In this document: in pieces, positions 45,856 to 54,329 of the stretch
Numbering within the stretch: the first letter of the stretch is position 1
Layout: every line of letters starts with the position of its first letter
Origin: Collinsella sp. TF05-9AC
Lineage (GTDB): Bacteria; Actinomycetota; Coriobacteriia; Coriobacteriales; Coriobacteriaceae
Reading direction: 5' to 3'
Assembly (NCBI RefSeq): GCF_003438495.1
Contig: NZ_QSSH01000001.1
Coordinates: 82,807 to 146,806 of the forward strand
Length of the DNA: 64,000 nt
Program-made: the position numbers and the translations under genes
The notes under the pieces: generated by a model
Database searches by the model: none
What the model saw: only the letters and a program-made list of their open reading frames with translations
What the model was told of the DNA's origin: nothing

Positions 45856-46931
45856 TAGAGGTCTCCTCCCTTAAACGGCAAGCCCTGCTCGGCCGCCCGC
45901 AGGATGCGCTCGTCGATCTGGGAACGCACGATATCGTTGGTGGCGACCCAGGCGGCAAAGCTGGCGTTGTCGGGGGCGCCCAGGCCCTCCTGCAGTACCG
46001 GCGTCGCCTCGGACAGCGCAAGGACAAGCTCGTCGGTGGAGCCCACACTCACATTGACGCGGGCATAGACGCCATCGGGAAACTCGGTTTGGAAGTAGAG
46101 TGCCTCGGCTGCGTGCGGACACAAGCGCACAAGGATACGCAGGTAGTGCTCGGCGCCCTCGTAGTCCAGTTCGCGCCAAGCCGTGCTCATCAGCGCGATG
46201 AGCGTCCACGGGTCCAAGTCGCGCTCCGCATCTTTGGGGCGGCGGCGCAGTGGGGTATTCGCGAGGTACGGCACGGAGTGTGCGGAGCGAAAGCGCTTGA
46301 GCTCCTCGGCGGGGTATTCGAGCTTTGCCATGGCGAGCATCGCGGTGTGGCGGACACCAGCGGGGTCGTTGGGCGCAAAGTCCAAGCTGCGATTCGCGGC
46401 TTCGAGCGACATGCGATAGCGGCCGCTAATGAGGGCGCGCGATGCCAAGGCGGCAAGCCAGCGCAGATAGGGGCGGCGCGTAAGGTCGCCTGCGGCCTCG
46501 CGCTCGTAGGGGTCCTGGGCCGAGGCGATTTTGAGCGCTAGGTCGTGCTCGACCTCATCGCACTTGGACACCAGGTACTGTACGTATTCCTCGTTGGATT
46601 CGGCGGTGAGTGCCGTCAGCATGCGCTGAGCGTCCCAGTTGGCCGGATCGAGTGCGGCCGCCTCGCGGAGCATGTTCTCGGCAGCTGTCTCTTCTTGCTC
46701 TGCCTGGGTATCGTCAGGGATAAAGGGAATGCGGTAGTCGACAGCCTCGACCACCTTGGCAATGAGGTGCCCGGCGCGGTCGCGGTCGTGCACGATGAGC
46801 GGTGCGGGGTTGCGGGTGAATTGTTCCATCAGACGCTCTACGGCGGCAGCGTCGGTGAGCGGGATATTGTCGCGGCGCAAGGCCTCAAGAACGAGGCGAT
46901 GGCAATCCTCTTGAATGGGATCGAATGCCAT
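45855..46931 (-). CDS. Hypothetical TPR-like protein, 358 aa
   Basis: The start is ATG 46931 behind AAAGGAGG; a longer opening to 46961 has no ribosome site. The protein is soluble and mostly helical; TPR-like repeats are seen around ALDPANWDAQRMLTALTAES, SLEAANRSLDFAPNDPAG and GAEHYLRILVRLCPHAAEALYF (each a helix pair with an NDP/CPH turn). The first ~60 residues may be a separate small domain. It is coupled by TAATG to the following gene. Function is not known; the pair probably forms a complex or scaffold. Confidence 0.7.
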   Translation of the reverse strand: MAFDPIQEDCHRLVLEALRRDNIPLTDAAAVERLMEQFTRNPAPLIVHDRDRAGHLIAKVVEAVDYRIPFIPDDTQAEQEETAAENMLREAAALDPANWDAQRMLTALTAESNEEYVQYLVSKCDEVEHDLALKIASAQDPYEREAAGDLTRRPYLRWLAALASRALISGRYRMSLEAANRSLDFAPNDPAGVRHTAMLAMAKLEYPAEELKRFRSAHSVPYLANTPLRRRPKDAERDLDPWTLIALMSTAWRELDYEGAEHYLRILVRLCPHAAEALYFQTEFPDGVYARVNVSVGSTDELVLALSEATPVLQEGLGAPDNASFAAWVATNDIVRSQIDERILRAAEQGLPFKGGDL

Positions 46932-47431
46932 GGGGCCTCCTTTGCTGCGGTTAGGGTTCAAATGTTTCTATATAAGGTTCTAGTTTACCCGCATGTGGCA
47001 CACCGGGGGTGCCGCACTTGGACTTGCACCTTTGCACCACGAAGACGGATGTCGCACAAATGTCGGCACCTTGGACGACCGAGTGGTATCACGGTGCCGC
47101 AAACGGTCGATTTTTGGCGGCGAACGGTGCATATTTTGGAGGGGCACCGTCCTGCCCAGGATATGTAGTCAACCTTGATAAAACGTTTGCCCAGCTTGGG
47201 AGTATGAATGCCGCACAAGGGTCTTCAGGGATAGAAAAAACGTTTCATCATTGGCGGCTTTAGGTGAATAACTGACCAACCAGAACGGTAAAATAGTGTT
47301 TGTCTGAGCGTTGAGACGTTTAGACATCGCGCATTGTCATCGCCGGCAACGCGCAAACCGGTCCTAACGGAGCCAATTGGGTGCTCCGTTATATACGCAA
47401 GTCTAAGAGGGGCTTGTTTAGGAGGCACAGT
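46932..47431. other. 500-bp divergent gap before the Fe-alcohol dehydrogenase
   Basis: Contains several degenerate GGTGCC/GGCACC dyads (for example ACGGTGCC...GGCACCGT around 47092-47151), a TAAAAT -10-like hexamer at 47289-47294 and a leader hairpin AACGGAGC/GCTCCGTT (47366-47390). No gene is supported. Confidence 0.5.
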
Positions 47432-48655
47432 ATGGGACGTTTTACCAATCCTCGCGATCTGTACTTTGGTGAGGGCGCTCGCCACGAGGTGAAGAACCTC
47501 AAGGGCAAGAAGGCCATCATCGTTTCTGGCGGCAGCTCTATGCGTCGCGGCGGGTTCCTGCAGGACGTCGAGGCCGACCTCAAAGAGGGCGGCTTCGAGG
47601 TCAAGCTGTTCGAGGGCGTCGAGTCCGATCCGTCCATCGAGACGGTCATGAAGGGCGCCGAGGCCATGCGCGAGTTCGAGCCCGACTGGATTATCGCCAT
47701 CGGCGGCGGCTCGCCCATCGATGCCGCTAAGGCCATGTGGGTCTTCTACGAGTATCCCGAGGAGTCCTTCGATAACATCATCCAGCCGTTCAGCTTCCCC
47801 GAGCTGCGTCAGAAGGCTCACTTCTGCGCCATCTCCTCTACCTCCGGTACCGCTACCGAGGTCACTGCCTTCTCCGTCATCACCGACTACGCCAAGGGCA
47901 TCAAGTACCCGCTGGCCGACTTCAACATCACCCCTGATGTCGCCATCGTCGACCCCGAGCTCACCTACACCATGCCCGCCAAGCTGTGCGCTCACACCGG
48001 CATGGACGCTCTGACCCACTGCATGGAGGCCTACGTTTCCACCTGCGCCTCTATGTTCACCGATGCCAACGCTCTGCACGGCATCCGCGAGATCGTCGAG
48101 TGGCTGCCCAAGTCCTATGCTGGCGACCATGAGGCCCGTCAGCACATGCACGAGGCTCAGTGCATCGCCGGTATCGCCTTCTCCTCGGGCCTGCTCGGCA
48201 TCGTTCACTCCATGGCTCACAAGACCGGTGCTGCCTTCGAGAACGGCCACATCATCCACGGTGCTGCTAACGCCATGTACCTGGGCAAGGTCATCCAGTG
48301 GAACTCCAAGGATCCCCGTGCTGCCGAGCGTTACGCTTACGTGGCCAAGGAGATCCTGCACCTTCCCGGCGAGACCAACGAGGAGCTCATCGCTGCACTC
48401 GTCCAGAAGATTCGCGACCTCAACGACCAGCTCAACATTCCGCAGTCCATCAAGGATTACGCGAATGGTGGCGTGAAGGTCGACGCCGAGAACCCGCAGA
48501 TGGTTTCCGAGGAGGAGTTCCTCGCCAAGCTGCCCGAGATCGCCGCGAACGCCGAGCAGGACGCTTGCACGCCCGAGAACCCGCGTGAGACCAAGGCTGC
48601 CGACTTCGAGAAGATCCTCAAGGCCTGCTACTACGACACCGACATCGATTTCTAA
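47432..48655 (+). CDS. Iron-containing alcohol dehydrogenase
   Basis: 407 residues from ATG 47432 behind TTTAGGAGG. It is a group III Fe-ADH like the butanol dehydrogenases: nucleotide-binding IAIGGGSPIDAAKAMW, STSGTATEVTAFSVI, iron-binding HTGMDALTHCMEAY with DALTHC, HSMAHKTGAAF and HGAANAMYL (metal histidines). It reduces short aldehydes to alcohols with NAD(P)H in fermentation. The exact substrate cannot be told. A strong terminator separates it from the glycerol dehydrogenase. Confidence 0.92.
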   Translation: MGRFTNPRDLYFGEGARHEVKNLKGKKAIIVSGGSSMRRGGFLQDVEADLKEGGFEVKLFEGVESDPSIETVMKGAEAMREFEPDWIIAIGGGSPIDAAKAMWVFYEYPEESFDNIIQPFSFPELRQKAHFCAISSTSGTATEVTAFSVITDYAKGIKYPLADFNITPDVAIVDPELTYTMPAKLCAHTGMDALTHCMEAYVSTCASMFTDANALHGIREIVEWLPKSYAGDHEARQHMHEAQCIAGIAFSSGLLGIVHSMAHKTGAAFENGHIIHGAANAMYLGKVIQWNSKDPRAAERYAYVAKEILHLPGETNEELIAALVQKIRDLNDQLNIPQSIKDYANGGVKVDAENPQMVSEEEFLAKLPEIAANAEQDACTPENPRETKAADFEKILKACYYDTDIDF

Positions 48656-48676
48656 TCGACTCTTGTTATCGTAACG

Positions 48677-48721
48677 AGGGGCTCCGCACGTATCTGTACG
48701 GAGCCCCTTTCTTTTTTCTTT
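48677..48721 (+). terminator. Fe-ADH terminator
   Basis: AGGGGCTCCG / CGGAGCCCCT perfect stem followed by TTCTTTTTTCTTTT. Confidence 0.93.
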
Positions 48722-48738
48722 TAGAGAATGGGATAGTT

Positions 48739-49839
48739 ATGGCTGCAATTTTCAATAGCCCCAGCAAGTACATCCAGGGTCCGGACGAGCTCGCCAAGCT
48801 CGGCTCTTACGTTGAGCCGCTCGGCGCTAAGGCCCTCGTCATCGTGACGCCTTCGGGCAAGAAGCGCGTCGGTGCCAAGATCGAGGGCGGTTTTACCGAG
48901 GCTAAGGCCGAGCTGCTGTTTGAGGACTTTAACGGCGAGTGCTCCAAGGGCGAGGTCGATCGCCTGGTTGCGCTCGCTCGCGACAACGGTTGCGACATCA
49001 TCGTCGGCGTCGGTGGCGGCAAGATCCTCGACACCGCGAAGGCCGTCGCCTATTACCTGGAGTCCCCGGTTATCATTTGCCCCACCATTGCTTCGACCGA
49101 TGCCCCGTGTTCGGCGCTTTCGGTGCTCTATACCGATGACGGCCAGTTCGACAAATACCTCTTCCTTAAGGCAAACCCCAATATCGTCCTTATGGATACG
49201 ACGGTTATCGCGGCGAGCCCGGTGCGCCTGACGGTTTCCGGTATGGGCGATGCGCTCGCAACCTATTTCGAGGCTCAGGCGACGCACGATGCCGACGGCG
49301 GCACCTGCGCCGGCGGCAAGGGCGGAATGGCCGGTCTGGCGCTCGCCAAGCTCTGCTACGAGACGCTTATGGCCGATGGCGTCAAGGCCAAGGTCGCGCT
49401 GGAGAAGGGCGCGCTCACGCCTGCCGTCGAGCACATCATTGAGGCCAATACGCTGCTTTCGGGCATTGGCTTTGAGAGCTCGGGCCTTGCCGCTGCTCAT
49501 GCCATCCACAATGGTCTGACGATGCTGCCCGAGTGCCACGGCATGTATCACGGCGAGAAGGTCGCCTTCGGCACTATCGTCCAGCTGGTACTCGAGGATG
49601 CCCCGACCGAGAAGCTCGAGGAAGTCTTGGGCTTCTGCATTGAGCTTGGCCTGCCGGTCACGATGAAGGAACTTGGCGTTGCCGAGCTTACGCGCGAGCA
49701 GGCCATGATTGTTGCCGAGGCCGCGTGCGCGCCCGAGGACACCATGTGCAATATGCCGTTTGAGGTGACGCCCGAGATGGTCGCAAACGCCATCCTGGGT
49801 GCCGACGCACTGGGTCATTATTACCTTATGGATGAGTAA
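48739..49839 (+). CDS. gldA: Glycerol dehydrogenase
   Basis: 366 residues, standard for GldA. It oxidises glycerol to dihydroxyacetone with NAD and is a zinc-dependent member of the Fe-ADH superfamily. Motifs: SPSKYIQGPDELAKLG, GVGGGKILDTAKAVAYY (NAD), the substrate region CPTIASTDAPCSALSVLY, GMGDALATYFEA (metal Asp), AAHAIHNGLTMLPECHG and HGEKVAFGTIVQLVLE (metal histidines). The ribosome site is weak (GGGATAGTT). A truncated homologue lies downstream at 49966. Confidence 0.95.
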   Translation: MAAIFNSPSKYIQGPDELAKLGSYVEPLGAKALVIVTPSGKKRVGAKIEGGFTEAKAELLFEDFNGECSKGEVDRLVALARDNGCDIIVGVGGGKILDTAKAVAYYLESPVIICPTIASTDAPCSALSVLYTDDGQFDKYLFLKANPNIVLMDTTVIAASPVRLTVSGMGDALATYFEAQATHDADGGTCAGGKGGMAGLALAKLCYETLMADGVKAKVALEKGALTPAVEHIIEANTLLSGIGFESSGLAAAHAIHNGLTMLPECHGMYHGEKVAFGTIVQLVLEDAPTEKLEEVLGFCIELGLPVTMKELGVAELTREQAMIVAEAACAPEDTMCNMPFEVTPEMVANAILGADALGHYYLMDE

Positions 49840-49851
49840 ACTAAGGTAAGG

Positions 49852-49888
49852 AAGGGGCAAAGCCGACAGATGGCTTTGCCCCTTTTTT
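49852..49888 (+). terminator. gldA terminator
   Basis: AAGGGGCAAAGCC / GGCTTTGCCCCTT perfect 13-bp stem with a 7-base loop and six Ts. Confidence 0.95.
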
Positions 49889-49892
49889 GCTA

Positions 49893-49953
49893 TGGTGCAA
49901 AGTGGCCTGTCTCCAATGCACAAGTTGGTGCAGAGGGCAGGTTACTTTGCGCC
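49893..49953. repeat. Divergent REP-like inverted repeat
   Basis: TGGTGCAAAGTGGCCTGTC pairs imperfectly with GGCAGGTTACTTTGCGCC. The GTGCAAAGTGGCCTGTC arm resembles the GTGCCTGTCCC family at 42548. Confidence 0.5.
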
Positions 49954-49965
49954 AATCGTTGTTTG

Positions 49966-50322
49966 ATGAAGGGCGGATTCTCGTATGGCGCTCCCATGGT
50001 TTATGGCGGTCCGGGCCGGTATGTTCAGGGGCCGGGAGAGCTCTCGCGTCAAGGCAGATTTCTGTCATGGCTGGGGTGCTCCGCCTATGTCCTGTTTGAC
50101 CAAGGCACCGAGGATCGACTGTGCAAACAGATCGTCGATGGATTTCTGGGCGAAGATCTAAGCGAGCCGTTCTTTAAGATTTATGACGGTCCGTGCAGCG
50201 AGATTTCCGATGTCGACCTGCAAGGTGTTGCAAATGCGGTCTTTAGTAACGAGCGTAACATGGCCAACGAGCAGGCCAAGGTGACCAAACAGAAGCTCGT
50301 GCAGCTCATGTGCGAGGCATAG
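49966..50322 (+). CDS. Short protein with a glycerol-dehydrogenase N-terminus (remnant or domain protein)
   Basis: 118 residues from ATG 49966 (ATG 49996 is possible; no strong ribosome site for either). The first ~45 residues match the beginning of GldA: GPGRYVQGPGELSRQGRFLSWLGCSAYVLFD against SPSKYIQGPDELAKLGSYV (quoted in parts), but the NAD motif and all metal ligands are absent. The remainder (KIYDGPCSEISDVDLQGVANAV and NEQAKVTKQKLVQLMCEA) does not match other GldA regions by eye. It may be a decayed gldA paralogue or a small accessory protein. It is placed just after gldA and a REP-like repeat, which suggests local rearrangement. Confidence 0.5.
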   Translation: MKGGFSYGAPMVYGGPGRYVQGPGELSRQGRFLSWLGCSAYVLFDQGTEDRLCKQIVDGFLGEDLSEPFFKIYDGPCSEISDVDLQGVANAVFSNERNMANEQAKVTKQKLVQLMCEA

Positions 50323-50473
50323 CTTGGCGCTTGATCGACCTTGTGCAATCGGGGCGGCGATAAGCCATGGGCTATTTGCCGCAAAGATGCGCCGCGTGTA
50401 ATTTACCCGAGGCGTGGGCCGATGGCGTATCATTATCTCTTGCTTGTTTGCACTGCTCAGGGAGGGGCCGCGC

Positions 50474-51727
50474 ATGGCGCAGGAACACGATCTGTTTGAT
50501 GACATTATCGAGATCAGCAAGGGTTTCGACTTTCTAAAAAACCCGCTTGGCGGTGTGACCGATGCGCTCGATCCGTCGGCGCCGCAGTGGAATCCTGCCG
50601 ACTACAAGGAGCGTCCGCGTGGCAACACCATTCCGTGCCTGACCTGCAAAAACGAAAAGAGCAGCTGCACCGCGTGCATGGACGTTTGCCCGGTCGACGC
50701 TATCGAGGTCGAGGAAGACGCTATCGAGATCCTCGACTCCTGTCGCAAGTGCGGCCTGTGCGCCGCTGCCTGTCCGACCGAGGCGATCATTTCGCCGCGC
50801 CTGGCGCCCAAAAACCTGTATGACGATATCGTCTCTGCTGCTACGAGCCACGAGACCGCCTACGTCACCTGCACGCGCGCCCTCAAGCGCATGCCGCGCG
50901 AAAACGAGGTCGTCGTTGCCTGCGTGGGCGATATTACGGCCGAGACCTGGTTCTCGGTACTGGCGGACTATCCCAACGTGAGTGTGTACCTGCCGTTGGG
51001 TGTGTGCGATAAATGCCGCAACACCGGTGGTGAGGACATTCTGGGCGAGGCCATTGCTACCGCCGAGGAGTGGGCGGGCACGGGCATGGGTCTGGAGGTC
51101 GATCCCAAGAGCCTCAAGTGCCATAAGCGCCGCGAGTACGAGCGCAAGGAGTACATGGAAAAGATCGCCCGCACCACTGGCCTTACCGTGACCAAGCTCA
51201 ACCCGGCAACGGCGGCGCTGGCCTCGGTGACGCAGAAACTCAAAGCCCACCGCCACCAGATTACCCAGTTGGAGCGCACGCTCAACACCATGTGCGGCAC
51301 CACGACGACCAAGCGTCGCCGTACGCTTACGCACGGTCGCCAGCTGGTGCTCTCGACGTTGCAAAACCACCCCGAGCTTGCCCAGAACATGCAGGTGAGT
51401 ACGCCGGAGTGCGATTTTGACAAGTGCACGTCGTGCGGCGAGTGCGTCAACGTGTGCCCCACGTTTGCCTGCGATTTGGTGGGAAGCGGTCGCTTTGCGT
51501 TGGAGTCCACGTATTGTTTGGGCTGCGGTGCCTGTGCCAAGGTGTGTCCCGAGCACGCGCTCAAGCTTGTTGAGCACGATGCGTCCAACTTGGTCGTCGT
51601 CGACCCCGAGGCCGAGGAAAAGGCCGCCCAGAAGGCGAAGGCTCACGAAGAAGCTGAGAAGGTCAAGGCCGAGGCAAAGGCCAAGCTGGACAAGATGCTC
51701 GACCAGGTGGAGAAGCTCGCGGACTAG
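50474..51727 (+). CDS. Polyferredoxin-type protein with four 4Fe-4S motifs
   Basis: 417 residues from ATG 50474 behind GGGAGGGG. Two N-terminal cluster motifs (CTACMDVCP with earlier CLTCK, then CRKCGLCAAACP) and two C-terminal ones (CTSCGECVNVCP, CLGCGACAKVCP) flank a ~230-residue middle with extra cysteines (VTCTRAL, VACVGD, VCDKCRNTGG). The tail is a long Lys/Glu/Ala helix, probably a coiled coil. It is cytosolic and should carry electrons, but the partner is unknown; no oxidoreductase subunit is adjacent. Similar proteins are common in Coriobacteriia. Confidence 0.85.
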   Translation: MAQEHDLFDDIIEISKGFDFLKNPLGGVTDALDPSAPQWNPADYKERPRGNTIPCLTCKNEKSSCTACMDVCPVDAIEVEEDAIEILDSCRKCGLCAAACPTEAIISPRLAPKNLYDDIVSAATSHETAYVTCTRALKRMPRENEVVVACVGDITAETWFSVLADYPNVSVYLPLGVCDKCRNTGGEDILGEAIATAEEWAGTGMGLEVDPKSLKCHKRREYERKEYMEKIARTTGLTVTKLNPATAALASVTQKLKAHRHQITQLERTLNTMCGTTTTKRRRTLTHGRQLVLSTLQNHPELAQNMQVSTPECDFDKCTSCGECVNVCPTFACDLVGSGRFALESTYCLGCGACAKVCPEHALKLVEHDASNLVVVDPEAEEKAAQKAKAHEEAEKVKAEAKAKLDKMLDQVEKLAD

Positions 51728-51841
51728 TCAGCGAGCTCTATCTCTGCTTCATTTGCGCCGCCGCGGTGTCCGGATTCGCCCGGATGCTGCGGCGGCGCTA
51801 TACTTATACGGTTTGAAGTACCTGTACCAAAAGGAGCTGTC

Positions 51842-52918
51842 GTGTCCCTTTCCATCGGTATCGTGGGCCTGCCCAACGTGGGCAAGTCGACGCTGTTCAC
51901 CGCGCTTACCAAAAAGACCGGCCTTGCCGCCAACTACCCGTTTGCCACGATCGACCCCAACGTGGGTATCGTCGACGTGCCCGATAGCCGCTTGCAAAAG
52001 CTTGCCGACATCGTTAACCCGGGTCGCATTGTGCCGGCGACGGTCGAGTTCGTCGACATCGCAGGTCTGGTGAAGGGCGCTAACGAGGGCGAGGGCCTGG
52101 GCAACCAGTTCCTGGCCAACATTCGCGAGACCGACGCCATCTGCGAGGTCGTGCGCTACTTTAAGGACCCCAACGTCATGCGTGAGGTGGGCCGCACGGG
52201 CGAGTTCGTCGATCCCGCCGGCGATGCCGACACCATCATGACCGAGCTCATCCTGGCCGACATGGGCACGCTCGAGAAGCAGCTGCCTAAGCTCGAGAAG
52301 GAGGCCAAGCGCGACAAGGAGCTCATGCCCAAGTTCGAGGTTGCCAAGCGCCTGCTTGCCTGGCTCAACGAGGGCAAGCGCGCCGCATCCATGGAGATGA
52401 CCGACGAGGAGCGTGCCGCCGCCAAGGGGCTGTTCCTGCTCACCATGAAGCCCATCCTGTATGTGGCCAACGTGGACGAGGATATGCTCAACGACGATCT
52501 GGCGCCCATCGATGGTGTCAAGCCGCTGCCCATCTGCGCCAAGATCGAGGCAGAGCTTTCCGAGCTCGATCCCGAGGACGCCGCCGACTACCTGGAGAGC
52601 CTGGGCCTGGAGCAGCCCGGCCTGGACGTGCTCGCTCAGGCTGCCTACAAGCTGCTCGGCCTGCAGTCGTTCTTTACGGCCGGCGAGATGGAGGTCAAGG
52701 CCTGGACGGTTCGTCAGGGCGCGACCGCCCCGCAGGCCGCCGGCGTCATCCACACCGATTTTGAGCGCGGCTTTATTAAGGCCGAGGTCATTGGCTACGA
52801 CGACTACATCGAGCTCGGCGGCGAGCAGGGCGCCAAGGCCGCCGGCAAGTTGCGTATTGAGGGCAAGGACTATGTCATGGCCGATGGCGACGTCGTGCAC
52901 TTCCGCTTTAACGTGTAA
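51842..52918 (+). CDS. ychF: Redox-regulated ATPase YchF (Obg-like)
   Basis: 358 residues from GTG 51842 with AAAAGGAG upstream. YchF/OLA1 proteins are universal P-loop proteins of the Obg group that prefer ATP and bind ribosomes. Motifs: [18 protein letters not shown] (G1), [35 protein letters not shown] (G3), VANVDED in the NKxE place (G4), and the C-terminal TGS domain ([18 protein letters not shown]...IELGG). The NVDE G4 motif explains the loss of GTP specificity. Confidence 0.97.
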   Translation: MSLSIGIVGLPNVGKSTLFTALTKKTGLAANYPFATIDPNVGIVDVPDSRLQKLADIVNPGRIVPATVEFVDIAGLVKGANEGEGLGNQFLANIRETDAICEVVRYFKDPNVMREVGRTGEFVDPAGDADTIMTELILADMGTLEKQLPKLEKEAKRDKELMPKFEVAKRLLAWLNEGKRAASMEMTDEERAAAKGLFLLTMKPILYVANVDEDMLNDDLAPIDGVKPLPICAKIEAELSELDPEDAADYLESLGLEQPGLDVLAQAAYKLLGLQSFFTAGEMEVKAWTVRQGATAPQAAGVIHTDFERGFIKAEVIGYDDYIELGGEQGAKAAGKLRIEGKDYVMADGDVVHFRFNV

Positions 52919-52929
52919 GGACGACGCAT

Positions 52930-53313
52930 ATGTTCAAATATGGCAAAAAAGCTGGCTACATGGGTATTGCGCTGCTCGTACTTGCGGTGATTCCGCTGGT
53001 GGTCGCAGCGTGTGTTATCCCCAACATTGGCCCCGAGGTGGCAACGAAGTTTAACGCCGCCGGCGAGGTGACGCGCTGGGGTAAGAGCTACGAGCTGCTG
53101 GCACTGCCGGTACTCAATCTGCTGCTGAGCGTGGCGACGTACTTTACGGCGGGACGCCAAGCCAAGAACAATGACGACTCCGCCGCCATGGCGCGCATCG
53201 TGTGCGAGCGCTACCTGCGCAACGGTTGCATCACGGGTGTGTTCCTCAACGTGATCAACGTTTACTTTATGTACTCGGCGATTACCGGAACGGGCTTTGG
53301 CTTTGGTTTCTAG
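52930..53313 (+). CDS. DUF1648-type small membrane protein
   Basis: 127 residues, 11 bases after ychF and probably co-transcribed. Three membrane segments are predicted (about 9-30, 57-75, 98-118). The segment IGPEVATKFNAAGEVTRWGKSYELLALPVL (in part) follows the DUF1648 pattern of 'lP.h...G....w..k' found in SdpI-like immunity and regulator membrane proteins. With only one such module, a role as SdpI-like immunity is speculative. The C-terminal GFGFGF run is low complexity. Confidence 0.75.
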   Translation: MFKYGKKAGYMGIALLVLAVIPLVVAACVIPNIGPEVATKFNAAGEVTRWGKSYELLALPVLNLLLSVATYFTAGRQAKNNDDSAAMARIVCERYLRNGCITGVFLNVINVYFMYSAITGTGFGFGF

Positions 53314-53322
53314 CTTGTCCTT

Positions 53323-53712
53323 TTAGGCAACGAGTCTGCACACATATTCGATAGCTGCTGCGAGGCCGCCGCTCGATCGTGGTTTAAAGACCATGTCGGC
53401 GGCGGCCTCGTTTTCGTATCCGGCGCCGCGAAGGGCGAGTGCGATACCGGCTTCCAGGAGAAGGGGCAGACCGCGTTGGCTGGTTGCGATCACGGCAGCC
53501 TGATTGAGCGAGCAGCTGTGCGCCTGGCATTGGATAGCAAGTTCACCTTGCGCCGGGCAAGGGACCAGAACGGCGGCGACGCGACTTGATAGCAATGCAA
53601 ATGCTGTGCGCTCATCGGGCGAAAGGCATTCTGATTCAACGACGACGAGCTTGGGCGGCGCGCTGTTTGTGCGAGGCGTGGCTCGGTACATGCGGACCGA
53701 AGAACCCGACAT
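53323..53712 (-). CDS. Hypothetical protein, divergent partner of an XRE regulator
   Basis: 129 residues from ATG 53712, chosen for AGGAG six bases upstream; a TTG at 53736 would lie inside the operator. I do not recognise the family. The body alternates short strands and helices (PKLVVVESECLSPDERTAFALL, RVAAVLVPCPAQG, AAVIATSQRGLPLLLEAGIALALRG), like a small Rossmann or receiver-like fold, with several Cys. It shares a 24-bp perfect palindrome with the divergently read regulator, so expression is probably controlled by it. Confidence 0.65.
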   Translation of the reverse strand: MSGSSVRMYRATPRTNSAPPKLVVVESECLSPDERTAFALLSSRVAAVLVPCPAQGELAIQCQAHSCSLNQAAVIATSQRGLPLLLEAGIALALRGAGYENEAAADMVFKPRSSGGLAAAIEYVCRLVA

Positions 53713-53735
53713 AGAAAACTCCTGTGTATTCGGCA

Positions 53736-53759
53736 AAACGTAAACTATAGTTTACGTTT
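53736..53759. promoter_or_regulatory. 24-bp perfect palindrome with divergent promoters
   Basis: The half-site AAACGTAAACTA is followed by its exact reverse complement TAGTTTACGTTT. TATAGT, a good -10, reads on both strands at the centre, so promoters for 53323-53712 and 53789-54007 overlap. The likely ligand is the XRE protein. Confidence 0.8.
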
Positions 53760-53788
53760 ATGTTCGGCTCCATTTCAAACTCGGCTGC

Positions 53789-54007
53789 ATGGACGAACGT
53801 GCGAAACAGATTCTTGGTAGGCGGGTCGAAGAGACACGCAGAGACCTTGGTATCTCCAAGGTTGATTTTTGTGTGGCGACAGGAATCAGCCGACCCTACC
53901 TCGACCGAATCGAAGATGGGACGGCAAATTTCACGCTCAAGGTTCTATTTAAGATCGCGCCCGCACTCGGCATGACGGTATCTGAGCTTCTCGAGGGTAT
54001 CGAATAG
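53789..54007 (+). CDS. XRE-family helix-turn-helix regulator
   Basis: 72 residues, essentially one Cro/CI-type HTH domain: LGRRVEETRRDLGISKVDFC, the recognition part ATGISRPYLDRIEDGTANFT, then LKVLFKIAPALGMTVSELL. ATG 53789 lacks a ribosome site, so the transcript may have a short weak leader from the palindrome 30 bases upstream. It is divergent from a protein of unknown function, a layout typical of a repressor controlling itself and one partner. Confidence 0.85.
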   Translation: MDERAKQILGRRVEETRRDLGISKVDFCVATGISRPYLDRIEDGTANFTLKVLFKIAPALGMTVSELLEGIE

Positions 54008-54061
54008 GGCGTTCCCCCGCTGTATTTGACGCTCTTTGGGCGGGTCCCCCCTGGTTGCGAT

Positions 54062-54272
54062 GTGCAAAATCGCGAGTATTCAGCACCAGTTCGGCCGTAG
54101 ATGGTAGCTCGAGCGGCTGGCTTTGCCTTTTTGACAGTAGATAATCCACACGTTAAATAAAAATGAGGAATAAATATTTACTAGACGGACCCTTCGTCCT
54201 AAAAGTTCGTCTAACAATCGGCCGATTCTATGCCTCCGGAGGAGAAATTGCAGAATACTCCGATTTTTGCAC
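54062..54272. mobile_element. 211-bp MITE-like element with ~24-bp terminal inverted repeats
   Basis: GTGCAAAATCGCGAGTATTC plus AGCA at 54062-54085 matches the reverse of TGCAGAATACTCCGATTTTTG plus CAC (first 20 bases shown as TGCAGAATACTCCGATTTTT) at 54249-54272 with three differences. The interior is AT-rich and non-coding. It occupies most of the gap 54008-54329. Confidence 0.55.
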
Positions 54273-54329
54273 GGCCTGAGGGGGACCACCTGTCGTTTAA
54301 GGCTGCGATAAGTGGAGCTGCCTTAGGGA

